From: Fimbriimonadaceae bacterium | GTDB lineage: Bacteria; Armatimonadota; Fimbriimonadia; Fimbriimonadales; Fimbriimonadaceae | Assembly: GCA_947447315.1 (NCBI GenBank) | Contig: CANFJD010000023.1 | Span: forward strand, 1 to 17,675 | DNA length: 17,675 nucleotides | Direction: 5' to 3' | Shown here: positions 7,059-14,094 of the stretch, one piece after another | How the letters are laid out: each line of letters opens with the position of its first letter | How positions within the stretch are numbered: position 1 is the first letter of the stretch | The notes under the pieces: generated by a model | Databases searched by the model: none | What the model saw: the letters and a program-made list of their open reading frames with translations, nothing else | What the model was told of the DNA's origin: nothing | Position numbers and translations under genes: made by a program

Positions 7059-7433
7059 TCAAGAAGGCGCAAGACCGGCAAGTTTAGCTTTGCAACGCCA
7101 TGCTTCTTCAATAAGCGGCACCAAGTCTTCCTTAGAAATAGCCTCCAGCCGCACCAGTACTGCCAAGAAACCATTGTAATGATCCTCGGTAAAAAACACC
7201 AAAGGATCCGATTCCAGCAGCATTTCTTTCGCCAACGCGTTTGGGACCACGACGGCAATCACGCCATTGTTAATGACTTTAGGCTTCTTAGGATCAATTC
7301 TCTCCAGCCACGTCCAGAGAAAGCCTTTCGCCTTCCCTTTCACCATCACCGAGAAACCAAATCGCTCCCCTTCGCCTTCAATCGCTCCTGGTAACGCGCT
7401 TGCGATTGAACGAACATCATCCAGGGTTGCCAC
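7059..7433 (-). CDS. MmcQ/YjbR family protein
   Basis: The 124-residue protein matches the MmcQ/YjbR family in length and in its pattern: an N-terminal helix (LDDVRSIASALPGAIEG), a central beta sheet with KGFLWTWLERI, then PNALAKEMLLESDPLVFFTEDHYNGFLAVLVRL and a last helix (LVPLIEEAWRCKAK). The family has a CyaY-like alpha/beta fold and is often called DNA-binding on structural grounds; no general function is proved. It should be cytoplasmic. The start is GTG with TAGAGT six bases upstream, so the mRNA is probably leaderless. An 11-bp-arm perfect inverted repeat encloses that hexamer and covers the start codon, which would suit autoregulation. The antiporter start lies 29 bases past its stop. 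Confidence 0.85.
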   Translation of the reverse strand: MATLDDVRSIASALPGAIEGEGERFGFSVMVKGKAKGFLWTWLERIDPKKPKVINNGVIAVVVPNALAKEMLLESDPLVFFTEDHYNGFLAVLVRLEAISKEDLVPLIEEAWRCKAKLAGLAPS

Positions 7434-7457
7434 TTCCGGACTCTACCCGGAAGTGGC
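7429..7457. promoter_or_regulatory. 29-bp perfect inverted repeat around the YjbR-like gene start, candidate operator
   Basis: GCCACTTCCGG (7429-7439) and CCGGAAGTGGC (7447-7457) are exact reverse complements separated by ACTCTAC. The spacer carries the minus-strand -10 TAGAGT (7440-7445), and the left arm covers the predicted transcription start and the GTG start codon. It begins 14 bases after the stop of the upstream barrel-like gene, so a terminator is the alternative, but neither strand has a T-run after it. Confidence 0.6.
7440..7445 (-). promoter_or_regulatory. -10 element TAGAGT directly before the YjbR-like gene
   Basis: TAGAGT ends six bases before the GTG at 7433 and sits inside the loop of the 29-bp inverted repeat. 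Confidence 0.5.
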
Positions 7458-7471
7458 TGCAGGTCAAAGAA

Positions 7472-8239
7472 CTAAAATCCGAGAACTTTGAAACCCACTT
7501 CTAAACCCCAGTTCCCCGGTCGGTCACTGCCGGCCAAGATGGATGGCTTCACGTAAACCTGACCGTTCCCGCCAAACGCCGGCCCGATAGCACGCCCGAC
7601 GGTGACGGCTAGTCCAAAATAGGTCTTATCCCCTTCCCAGTCAAAGTTCACGTTAGGATCAAACGTCACAAAAGTCTTTGGGTCCCCTAACTTCGGAACG
7701 TAGTAGAAGTCCAGCGTAGTCAAGCGGACGTGCGCTCGCCCGCTCTCCCCCCAAAGGCTCTCGTTGTGAACAATTGCGGGGGCAAAGATGGCCCCTCCCG
7801 GCAAAAACTTTGCGTAAATTGCCGTGGCTTTCAATACGTTTTTGCCCGTGCCCTGCTCAATATGGTTCGCTGTGTTCAGCACCATTTCCGCCTTGTACAC
7901 CAACCCGTACTGCGGAGTCACCACCGCCACCCGCTGCAGTCCTAGCGTGATGTCACCGAGATCGAATCCGCTTCGCCCGCGAACATCCGTACTCACCATC
8001 GGCAATTCCACCTTCGCCACCGTCCGACCATCCGCCGAGATTGGCTGCTGATAGAGCACCTCTAAGAGATCTTGCCGAAAGCCATTCCTCAACTCGGTGT
8101 ACCCATAGCTAACCGCAATCATCTTTGGAGGCCGCGTTGGGTCCGTCCCGTTATTTGTTTGTCCGCCGGCATTATCATCTGCCAAGGCGGGAACTAAGGA
8201 CGAAACGAACAAAGCGAGGGTTGCTACCTGAACTTTCAT
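7472..8239 (-). CDS. Secreted beta-rich protein, probably an outer-membrane beta-barrel
   Basis: I do not recognise a specific family. The start at 8239 (MKVQVATLALFVSSLVPALADD) gives a clean signal peptide with an ALA cleavage site; a longer frame begins 14 codons upstream but would put the signal peptide inside. The mature part, about 235 residues, is rich in alternating hydrophobic and polar strands (MIAVSYGYTELRNG, DITLGLQRVAVVTPQYGLVYKAEMVL, RAHVRLTTLDFYYVPKLG, KTYFGLAVTVGRAIG, NWGLEVGFKVLGF). The last residue is phenylalanine, as in many outer-membrane barrels. This suggests a small porin or channel. GAGAAT five bases before the start is a possible -10. The long non-coding stretch upstream is noted separately. 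Confidence 0.75.
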   Translation of the reverse strand: MKVQVATLALFVSSLVPALADDNAGGQTNNGTDPTRPPKMIAVSYGYTELRNGFRQDLLEVLYQQPISADGRTVAKVELPMVSTDVRGRSGFDLGDITLGLQRVAVVTPQYGLVYKAEMVLNTANHIEQGTGKNVLKATAIYAKFLPGGAIFAPAIVHNESLWGESGRAHVRLTTLDFYYVPKLGDPKTFVTFDPNVNFDWEGDKTYFGLAVTVGRAIGPAFGGNGQVYVKPSILAGSDRPGNWGLEVGFKVLGF

Positions 8240-8545
8240 ATTTGATTCTCTATCTGTCGCCCTAAGCCACCTCAAACCCAATCAAGTTACTCACGGCACG
8301 CAAATCGTACAACTTCTAAAACTTAGGAGAACTCAATCCGACTTTGATGCCCGAGATATTGCGAGAAAACTCATCGCATTTCGCAGGAAAACGCACTCTG
8401 ATGGATGCGGACTGGCCCAGAAACATTTTCTGATCGTGTTAGCCCACTCCCCGGCCATTTAGGAAGGCAGAGGAGCCACGCAATTGATCCGTCTAACCTG
8501 AAAACCAAACATCCCGCCGTTTCAACCGGTACTACTCGCAGGTAT
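8240..8545. other. 306-bp stretch without a gene
   Basis: Between the barrel-like gene and the amidohydrolase stop I see no convincing reading frame, tRNA or repeat. The short open frames here lack ribosome binding sites and resemble nothing I know. Only weak 5-bp inverted repeats are present. It could hold regulatory sequence for the barrel-like gene or a small RNA, or be decayed coding sequence. Confidence 0.5.
8245..8250 (-). promoter_or_regulatory. Possible -10 element GAGAAT before the barrel-like gene
   Basis: GAGAAT keeps the most conserved A and final T of the -10 hexamer and ends five bases before the ATG at 8239. The same hexamer at the same distance precedes the GH26 gene. Confidence 0.35.
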
Positions 8546-10387
8546 TCACTTCTTTCGGGCGAAAACAGTTTTCCCTTCCTTGATTGTCTCAACCACCGCA
8601 ATGTCCTTTATACTGAGCGGTTTAACCTTAAGCGGATTCTTATCAAGAATAACCAGATCGGCCATTTTTCCTGCGGTCAAGGTTCCCTTTGACTTTTCCT
8701 CGAAGTGCTGATAAGCAGCATAGTCGGTAACGGCTTTTAGCGCCCAATAGGGATTCACGCGTTCGTTGGGACCAATGACAGCTCCACTTCGACTCACTCG
8801 GTTGACGGCAGTCCACACCAAGTTCGTCAGGATGTCGGGAGGCACGACGGGCGCATCTGCAGCATTCGTAAAGATCATTCCATTTTTGCGAGCAAAGTTC
8901 ATGCTGCTCATCGCGAAAGCTCGTTGCTTACCTACGGTCTCCTTCACGTGGAAATCACCCCAGTAGTAACAGTGAGATGTAAAGAAGCTGGGAATGATTC
9001 CAAGTTCCTTATATTTCAACAGCTGGTCGTGCCGAACCCATTGGGTGTGGATACTTACCGGTCGGAGATCCTTCTTTCCATATTTCGCCTGCGCCTTCCT
9101 TACGGCTGAAATGAGCATGTCTGCCGTGGCATCACCATTGACGTGCATTACAATCTGAAAATTGTGCTTGTAGGAGGCGTCAAACCAGGCGTCAAGTTCG
9201 GACTGAGGCAAAGTTGGATACGCTCGGTAGCTGGCTGGCTCGCCGTGAGGTGGGTGTAGATAGGGCTGCGTTAGGTAAGCCGTCTTCCCAACTGGAGCCC
9301 CATCGCCAGTGATCTTGATTCCTCCAAATTTGACCCCGTTCACATAAACGCCAACCTTCTCTTTCGGGGTTCCGTCCAGAGTGGGCTTCACCGGGACGTG
9401 ATCAGAAAACTCATTCGGACGTCCCTCGTTCGATTCGATATATCCGGGCTGATAGAAGGAGACATCGAGTTTTTTCTTGCCCGATAAGAAGTCCCCAAAA
9501 TACGTCCACTGTGGGTAGGAGATCAAATCGATCATAACCTTCCCTTGCTTCCGCTTATTTAGCAGGATCTGAATATTCAGCGGATTCGAGATCGCATCTT
9601 CGGCAGTCGTGATTCCGAAGCTGGCGTACATTCGCATCACGTCATCGAGAGCTTTTTCCCGTTTCGCATTGGCCGGAAATGAAAGGAGAGGGAGCACGAG
9701 TGCCCCGGCTTGCTCCTCCAATATTCCATTGGGATTGCCATTTTTGTCCTTCTGAATAATTCCTCCGGGCGGGTTTGGAGTAGCCCGCGTAATTTTCAGT
9801 ATCTCAAGCGCCTTGGTGTTAACTGCGTACAAGTGCCCTGATACGTGGTTGAGCACCACCGGATATTCAGTAGAAATCTGATCGAGGATCTCTCGAGTTG
9901 GGTGTCGCCCCTCCTTAAGCAAACTATCGTCATATCCTAAACCAAGCACGGCTTTCCCATCCTTGGGCGGATTCTTCTCTAATTCCCGCTTCATCTTCGC
10001 GATGAGATCCCCAAAGCTGCTCACGTTGCTCACCGGTGGCGGCGCCAGCTGAGGGCAGTCTAGAGTCATGGTTTGATCGACGATGTGACCGTGAGCGTCA
10101 ATGAACCCGGGCAGCAGAGTTCGGCCGTAAAGATTCACGGCCTGAGTGCCTGCTCCTTTAAAACGTGAAACTCCCGAAGCAGAGCCAGCATAGAGAATCT
10201 TGCCGTCCTTTATCGCTAATCGCGCAACGTAATGAGGCGTTTCACCCGCCATGGTGAGGATGTCTCCTCCGTAGAAAATCTTGTCGGCCGTCTGGGCGTT
10301 CGCCGTGGCCGATGCCGCCACCATTACGCCAAGTGCCGCGCCAATCACCGTTCCTTGGCTTAATTCAAACCGTGCCTTGTTGCTCAT
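8546..10387 (-). CDS. Exported YtcJ-like metal-dependent amidohydrolase
   Basis: The 613-residue protein carries an N-terminal signal peptide (hydrophobic stretch about 13-30, ATANA cleavage region), then an Amidohydro_3 (YtcJ-type) TIM-barrel hydrolase. Landmarks are the N-terminal sandwich strand ADKIFYGGDILTMAG, LLPGFIDAHGHIVD with the metal ligands H99 and H101, VMHVNGDATADML (H415), VSIHTQWV (H447), NAADAPVVPP (D511), and the closing GTLTAGKMADLVILDKNPL typical of the family. Such enzymes hydrolyse amide or similar C-N bonds; the substrate is unknown. The export signal suggests use of an external compound. TAGAAT eight bases upstream would give a leader of about two bases. It lies between the barrel-like and GH32 genes, all on one strand but with wide gaps. 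Confidence 0.92.
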   Translation of the reverse strand: MSNKARFELSQGTVIGAALGVMVAASATANAQTADKIFYGGDILTMAGETPHYVARLAIKDGKILYAGSASGVSRFKGAGTQAVNLYGRTLLPGFIDAHGHIVDQTMTLDCPQLAPPPVSNVSSFGDLIAKMKRELEKNPPKDGKAVLGLGYDDSLLKEGRHPTREILDQISTEYPVVLNHVSGHLYAVNTKALEILKITRATPNPPGGIIQKDKNGNPNGILEEQAGALVLPLLSFPANAKREKALDDVMRMYASFGITTAEDAISNPLNIQILLNKRKQGKVMIDLISYPQWTYFGDFLSGKKKLDVSFYQPGYIESNEGRPNEFSDHVPVKPTLDGTPKEKVGVYVNGVKFGGIKITGDGAPVGKTAYLTQPYLHPPHGEPASYRAYPTLPQSELDAWFDASYKHNFQIVMHVNGDATADMLISAVRKAQAKYGKKDLRPVSIHTQWVRHDQLLKYKELGIIPSFFTSHCYYWGDFHVKETVGKQRAFAMSSMNFARKNGMIFTNAADAPVVPPDILTNLVWTAVNRVSRSGAVIGPNERVNPYWALKAVTDYAAYQHFEEKSKGTLTAGKMADLVILDKNPLKVKPLSIKDIAVVETIKEGKTVFARKK

Positions 10388-10395
10388 GATTCACC

Positions 10396-10401
10396 ATTCT
10401 A
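10396..10401 (-). promoter_or_regulatory. -10 element TAGAAT before the amidohydrolase gene
   Basis: TAGAAT ends eight bases before the ATG at 10387, so transcription would begin one or two bases before the start codon. No Shine-Dalgarno site can fit. Confidence 0.45.
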
Positions 10402-10514
10402 GTTGTTCTGGTTGGAACTGTGAAGATTATAGGCATGCTATGAACAGGCCCAAACCGAGCAAACGTGAAACTGCGAAACTTGCGGCAACAGACCAAGCCC
10501 CCCGGAAAATCCTG

Positions 10515-12644
10515 CTAACGCCAGCTAGATTTCAATGAAAAAACTCTTGCCTTAACCGAGCCCTCACCACCGATCATCGTCAAGCTCAGCGAGCGGTTAT
10601 TGGAGTCCAGCAAACTCCCTAATGGCATATAGACTTCCCCTTGGTTTCCGAATAGGTCAATCGATGCTCGATCCACGAAGATGTGGAGTTGTATTTTCCC
10701 ATGTTGGGTTGGTAATTTCACGGACTTTCCTAAGCAAGAAAGGGTCTCAGTCGTTACGTCATACCGGAGAGGCACTCCCCGCAGATCAATAACAACCTCC
10801 TTCGCCGATCCTATGTTAACCGTAGTGTCAATTTCCCATAACTCGCCCTGCAATTGACGGAGCACGTTGCCACCTGGCGTCACGGCCTCATCGATCCTAT
10901 GCTCAGATGTACGAAGTACGTTCAACTCCCAAACAGGATTCACAAACAACCTACTGGCACCTTCGGTAGATCGAAGGAACAGAGAAACCGGCAGCCCCAT
11001 CATTTGGTTGAAGCTCTGGCCGGGGAACGACATCTGTCCCCAGGGAATCAAAATTCTCCTTCCGTCCGTCGCCGGAATATTGTTAAAGGTCTGCGACGCG
11101 TAGAAACAGTTTCCGTGGTTCAGCTCAAGCACTTCATCTGCAGCGGAAAAATGCTTTCCATCAAACGTCCCGACCCGATATCGCCCGTTTGCGGCATATA
11201 GAACCCATCGAACCTGCTTGGGATCATCCGAGCCGTCTAGCCGCATCGGGAAAAATTCCGGGCACTCACTCGCCCCCGCAATCGCCACTTCTTGCAGAAA
11301 CTTCCAACTCTTTAGGTTCTCCGATTCGAAAATCCCAAATCGGTCTCCATCCAGATAAAGCGCCATCACCCACTTCTCCTCTGGCGCATACCAAATCACT
11401 TTCGGGTCCCGATTCTCGCCGACAATGTGTGGCAACACCGGATTTCCGGCGTACTTCTCCCAAGTTCGGCCTCGGTCGTTGCTAAACGCCAAGCCCTGCG
11501 TAAATGGGGTTCCGGCGGCCGTGAACATCGCCACCAGCGCCGGCTCCTTACCCTTCTGAAATCCCGCCGTGTTCAAGGAATCCACCACCACCGACCCGGA
11601 AAACATCGTCCCGTGACTGTCTGGATACAGGGCAATGGGTAGTTCCTTCCAATGCACCAGATCGGTACTCACCGCATGTCCCCAGTGCATATTTCCCCAC
11701 CCCGTACCGTACGGATTGTGCTGATAAAACAGGTGGTATTCCCCGTCAAAATACACCAAACCGTTAGGATCGTTCAGCCAACCCCGGCGAGATGAAAAAT
11801 GGAACTGCGGGCGACTCGCCTCTTCGTAGGAACTTCCCTTGATCTCGTCACTCGTTGTGATTGCTGGTAATCCGTGCGAATCGCTTGGGATCGCATCCAC
11901 CTTTACCGTCGCCGACTCCCACTTCCGAGTCGAAACATCTAGGAAGGCCCACCAATCTGCCGGTCCGTCCGCCAGTTCAATCTCGAACTTCCGCTCCGTT
12001 CCATCCGGAAATTGAACCGAAACCTGCCGCTTCGGTCCGCCGTTACTCACTGGAAAATTGAGATAACGGTGGTCCAGAGTGAGAGTTCGAGTGGCGTGTT
12101 CCAACATCATAGTGGGTTTCCGATCCGTCGCAACGATCTTATCAACATTAATATGCCCCCAACCGCCCGTAGCCGTATCAACAATTTGGAGTTGGGCTAA
12201 TTTCCCTTTCCAGGGGCGAACATCCCACCCGGCTGGCCTCAGCCGCTCCGACCCGCCCGGGTGATCATTATCCCCCGTCGCCCGCCGCACCACCTTGCCA
12301 TCCACGATGAGCCATATCCCTAGCCGATCTCGATCTTTACCCCCACCGATCAAAAACGAAATGGAGTTTCGATCCAGCCGAAACGGTAATGAAGTCAGCG
12401 TCCCTGTCGATCCATCTCCACCGTAGAAAGAATTGACCAATCGATGACCAGCGAACCCGGACACGTCCATCTGGTTCGGCAACGTCCCCGCCGCGGGCCC
12501 CGGCCCAAACGCATCGCCGGTCGCCTCCCACGAACCGTAAGATTCCGTCTCAAAATCCGCAATCACCTCGTCTGGCCGTTGGTGAGACTCTGAGCCGGGA
12601 CTGGCACCCAATGAAAGAGATAGCAAAAGCCAGGCACCGACCAC
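10515..12644 (-). CDS. Exported glycoside hydrolase family 32 fructan hydrolase (levanase/fructofuranosidase type)
   Basis: The 709-residue protein should hydrolyse beta-fructofuranosyl links in levan, inulin or sucrose outside the cell. After a short hydrophobic leader (AWLLLSLSLGASPG), residues about 27-175 form a beta-sandwich with FETESYGSWEATGDAFG and LVNSFYGGDGSTGTLTS, a module common in exo-fructanases. About 183-260 is a small beta domain like that of Bacteroides levanases. The five-blade GH32 propeller begins near 278 with WLNDPNG (nucleophile D292), then FSGSVV, NRDPKVIW (D413) and SECPEFF (acid/base E460). A C-terminal beta-sandwich contains VDRASIDLFGNQGEVYM. All three catalytic acids are present. 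The GTG start follows TATGAT by five bases; an in-frame stop just upstream forbids a longer form. Confidence 0.94.
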   Translation of the reverse strand: MVGAWLLLSLSLGASPGSESHQRPDEVIADFETESYGSWEATGDAFGPGPAAGTLPNQMDVSGFAGHRLVNSFYGGDGSTGTLTSLPFRLDRNSISFLIGGGKDRDRLGIWLIVDGKVVRRATGDNDHPGGSERLRPAGWDVRPWKGKLAQLQIVDTATGGWGHINVDKIVATDRKPTMMLEHATRTLTLDHRYLNFPVSNGGPKRQVSVQFPDGTERKFEIELADGPADWWAFLDVSTRKWESATVKVDAIPSDSHGLPAITTSDEIKGSSYEEASRPQFHFSSRRGWLNDPNGLVYFDGEYHLFYQHNPYGTGWGNMHWGHAVSTDLVHWKELPIALYPDSHGTMFSGSVVVDSLNTAGFQKGKEPALVAMFTAAGTPFTQGLAFSNDRGRTWEKYAGNPVLPHIVGENRDPKVIWYAPEEKWVMALYLDGDRFGIFESENLKSWKFLQEVAIAGASECPEFFPMRLDGSDDPKQVRWVLYAANGRYRVGTFDGKHFSAADEVLELNHGNCFYASQTFNNIPATDGRRILIPWGQMSFPGQSFNQMMGLPVSLFLRSTEGASRLFVNPVWELNVLRTSEHRIDEAVTPGGNVLRQLQGELWEIDTTVNIGSAKEVVIDLRGVPLRYDVTTETLSCLGKSVKLPTQHGKIQLHIFVDRASIDLFGNQGEVYMPLGSLLDSNNRSLSLTMIGGEGSVKARVFSLKSSWR

Positions 12645-12649
12645 GCCCC

Positions 12650-12655
12650 ATCATA
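12650..12655 (-). promoter_or_regulatory. -10 element TATGAT directly before the GH32 gene
   Basis: TATGAT ends five bases before the GTG at 12644, predicting a leaderless message. It lies in the 78-bp region shared with the divergent GH26 gene. Confidence 0.5.
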
Positions 12656-12656
12656 G

Positions 12657-12671
12657 CCGATCCAAAATCGG
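12657..12671. promoter_or_regulatory. Short inverted repeat between GH32 and GH26, possible operator
   Basis: CCGAT and ATCGG (12657-12661, 12667-12671) form perfect 5-bp arms with a 5-bp spacer, one base upstream of the GH32 -10 hexamer. A repressor or activator bound here could control GH32 and perhaps GH26. The arms are short, so chance is a real alternative. Confidence 0.3.
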
Positions 12672-12711
12672 ATAAGGTGAAAGTGCAAAAGTCGCTGTCT
12701 GACCTGCCTAC

Positions 12712-12717
12712 GAGAAT
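12712..12717 (+). promoter_or_regulatory. Possible -10 element GAGAAT before the GH26 gene
   Basis: GAGAAT ends five bases before the ATG at 12723. It departs from TAnnnT at the first base but matches the element before the barrel-like gene in sequence and distance. Confidence 0.35.
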
Positions 12718-12722
12718 CGCCG

Positions 12723-13754
12723 ATGATGAACTCCTCGAATTACCGCCGTCTCTTACGCTTTCCGGCCGTAGCGCTTCTGGCGGCAGGGTTATCCGGCTAT
12801 ACGCCGGCTCCCCCTGTCCTTCGCTCAACCATGAACGAAACCTACTCCCCCGCCGACCCGAAAGCCACCCGCCCCGTCCGCGCCCTCCTCAGCTACCTTA
12901 ACGCTCAGCGAGGAAAAGGACTCATCAGCGGCCAAACCGATCTGCCCGATGCCGAATGGGTAAAGGCCAACACCGGCAAGTACCCCGCCATTTTGAATCT
13001 CGACTTCATGCACGCCCCCAAACGAATGGGTGGCCAAACCAAAGACACCGAAGCCGCTATTGAGTGGTTCAAAAAGCGAGGCGGCATCGTTAGCTACCAA
13101 TGGCACTGGTCCTCCCCATCCGGCACCAGCGACCCCGGCAGCGGCTTCTACACCAAGAGCACCAAATTCGATCTCGCCGCCGCCCTCGCCAATCCCGATT
13201 CTCACGACTACCAAGCCCTTCTCGAAGACATTGATGACGTCGCCGGTGAACTCGGCAAAATGCAGGCAGCAGGCGTCCCCGTCCTTTTCCGCCCCCTTCA
13301 CGAAGCCCAGGGAACCTGGTTCTGGTGGGGAGCCAAGGGCGCCGACAACTGCAAATCCCTTTACCACCTCATCTTCGAGCGGATGACCAAAAAGCACCAG
13401 CTCCACAACATTGCCTGGGTCTGGACCGCCTATCCCGAATCCAACCAAAAGGGAAACCCCGCCGCCTGGTACCCCGGTGATCACTGCGTAGACGTCGTCG
13501 TCAGCGACTACTGCGAAAAGAAGCAAGACTTTGACGACCTCACCAAACTCACTAACGGCCGAAAAATGGTCGCCCTTGCCGAAACCATGAATGCGCCGGA
13601 TCCCGACCGCATCCTGCCCGATCTCCCCTGGGCCTACTGGACCACCTGGGCGCGCCGCGACTGGAACAAAAACAGTAATGACGACATCAAGCGAGCCATG
13701 GCATCTCCAAAGACCATCACCCTCGACAAACTGCCCGACGTCACCAAATGGTGA
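12723..13754 (+). CDS. Exported glycoside hydrolase family 26 beta-mannanase
   Basis: The 343-residue protein begins with a signal peptide (RRLLR, hydrophobic 14-26) and then a single GH26 catalytic domain, giving likely endo-1,4-beta-mannanase activity outside the cell. The motifs follow the family: LISGQTDLPDAEWV, PAILNLDFM, a WHW at 127-129, RPLHEAQGTWFWWG with acid/base E194, WVWTAYPES, and MVALAETM with the nucleophile E287, ending with WAYWTTWARRDW. No carbohydrate-binding module is attached. Two ATG codons are tandem; the first is taken because GAGAAT lies five bases before it. It is divergent from the GH32 gene and is followed, only four bases after its stop, by the DUF1905 gene, so they are probably cotranscribed. 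Confidence 0.93.
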   Translation: MMNSSNYRRLLRFPAVALLAAGLSGYTPAPPVLRSTMNETYSPADPKATRPVRALLSYLNAQRGKGLISGQTDLPDAEWVKANTGKYPAILNLDFMHAPKRMGGQTKDTEAAIEWFKKRGGIVSYQWHWSSPSGTSDPGSGFYTKSTKFDLAAALANPDSHDYQALLEDIDDVAGELGKMQAAGVPVLFRPLHEAQGTWFWWGAKGADNCKSLYHLIFERMTKKHQLHNIAWVWTAYPESNQKGNPAAWYPGDHCVDVVVSDYCEKKQDFDDLTKLTNGRKMVALAETMNAPDPDRILPDLPWAYWTTWARRDWNKNSNDDIKRAMASPKTITLDKLPDVTKW

Positions 13755-13758
13755 GCAT

Positions 13759-14094
13759 TTGACGCTTACATTCACAGCGGAGTCAATCTGGTGGCGCGGC
13801 CCCGCGCCGTTCTTCTACGTTCCCGTGCCCGAAGCACCATCGGCCGAGATCAAAGCGATCTCGGCCCACCTCACCTACGGCTGGGGCGTCATCCCCGCTA
13901 AAGTGCGCATCGGCAACTCAGAATTCACCACGTCGCTTTTCCCCAAAAACGGCATCTACTTGGTCCCCGTGAAAAAGGTGATTCAAACCGCCGAATCTCT
14001 CGTCGTGGGAGAACCGGTATCGGTCCATCTCACTTTAGAATTCCAGCCTTCCCTTGACGAGCGATCTCCCTCCCCACCAGAATCTGAATCATGA
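13759..14094 (+). CDS. DUF1905 domain protein, TTG start, translationally coupled
   Basis: The 111-residue reading matches DUF1905: FTAESIWWRGPAPFFYVPVP at the start, AEIKAISAHLTYGWGVIPAKVRIGN in the middle, then TTSLFPKNGIYLVPVKKVIQTAESL and VSVHLTLEF. These proteins form small beta barrels of unknown function; in other bacteria the domain is often joined to a YdeI/OmdA-like domain, which is missing here. The frame is open far upstream inside GH26, but the domain begins at the TTG four bases after the GH26 stop. GGTGAG, formed by the end of GH26, can act as its ribosome binding site. Its stop overlaps the next start by four bases (ATGA). The tail (DERSPSPPESES) is disordered. Confidence 0.85.
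   Translation: MTLTFTAESIWWRGPAPFFYVPVPEAPSAEIKAISAHLTYGWGVIPAKVRIGNSEFTTSLFPKNGIYLVPVKKVIQTAESLVVGEPVSVHLTLEFQPSLDERSPSPPESES

Noticed and set aside
8240..8281. N-terminal extension of the barrel-like protein (start at 8281)
   Set aside because: The extension would bury a clean signal peptide; the ATG at 8239 is preferred.
10440..10538. Small basic frame (32 codons, starting MNRPKPSKRETAKL) in the gap between the amidohydrolase and GH32 genes
   Set aside because: No ribosome binding site and no good -10 at the usual distance; it overlaps the GH32 3' end. Too little evidence to call a gene.
13591..13758. Upstream extension of the DUF1905 frame into GH26
   Set aside because: The extra residues are Pro/Ser/Thr-rich shadow sequence; the domain begins at the TTG at 13759, right after the GH26 stop.
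12825..13775. 316-codon open frame on the minus strand opposite GH26
   Set aside because: It is a Gly/Val-rich antisense shadow caused by the codon bias of GH26, whose catalytic motifs are all intact. It resembles no family and has no start signal.
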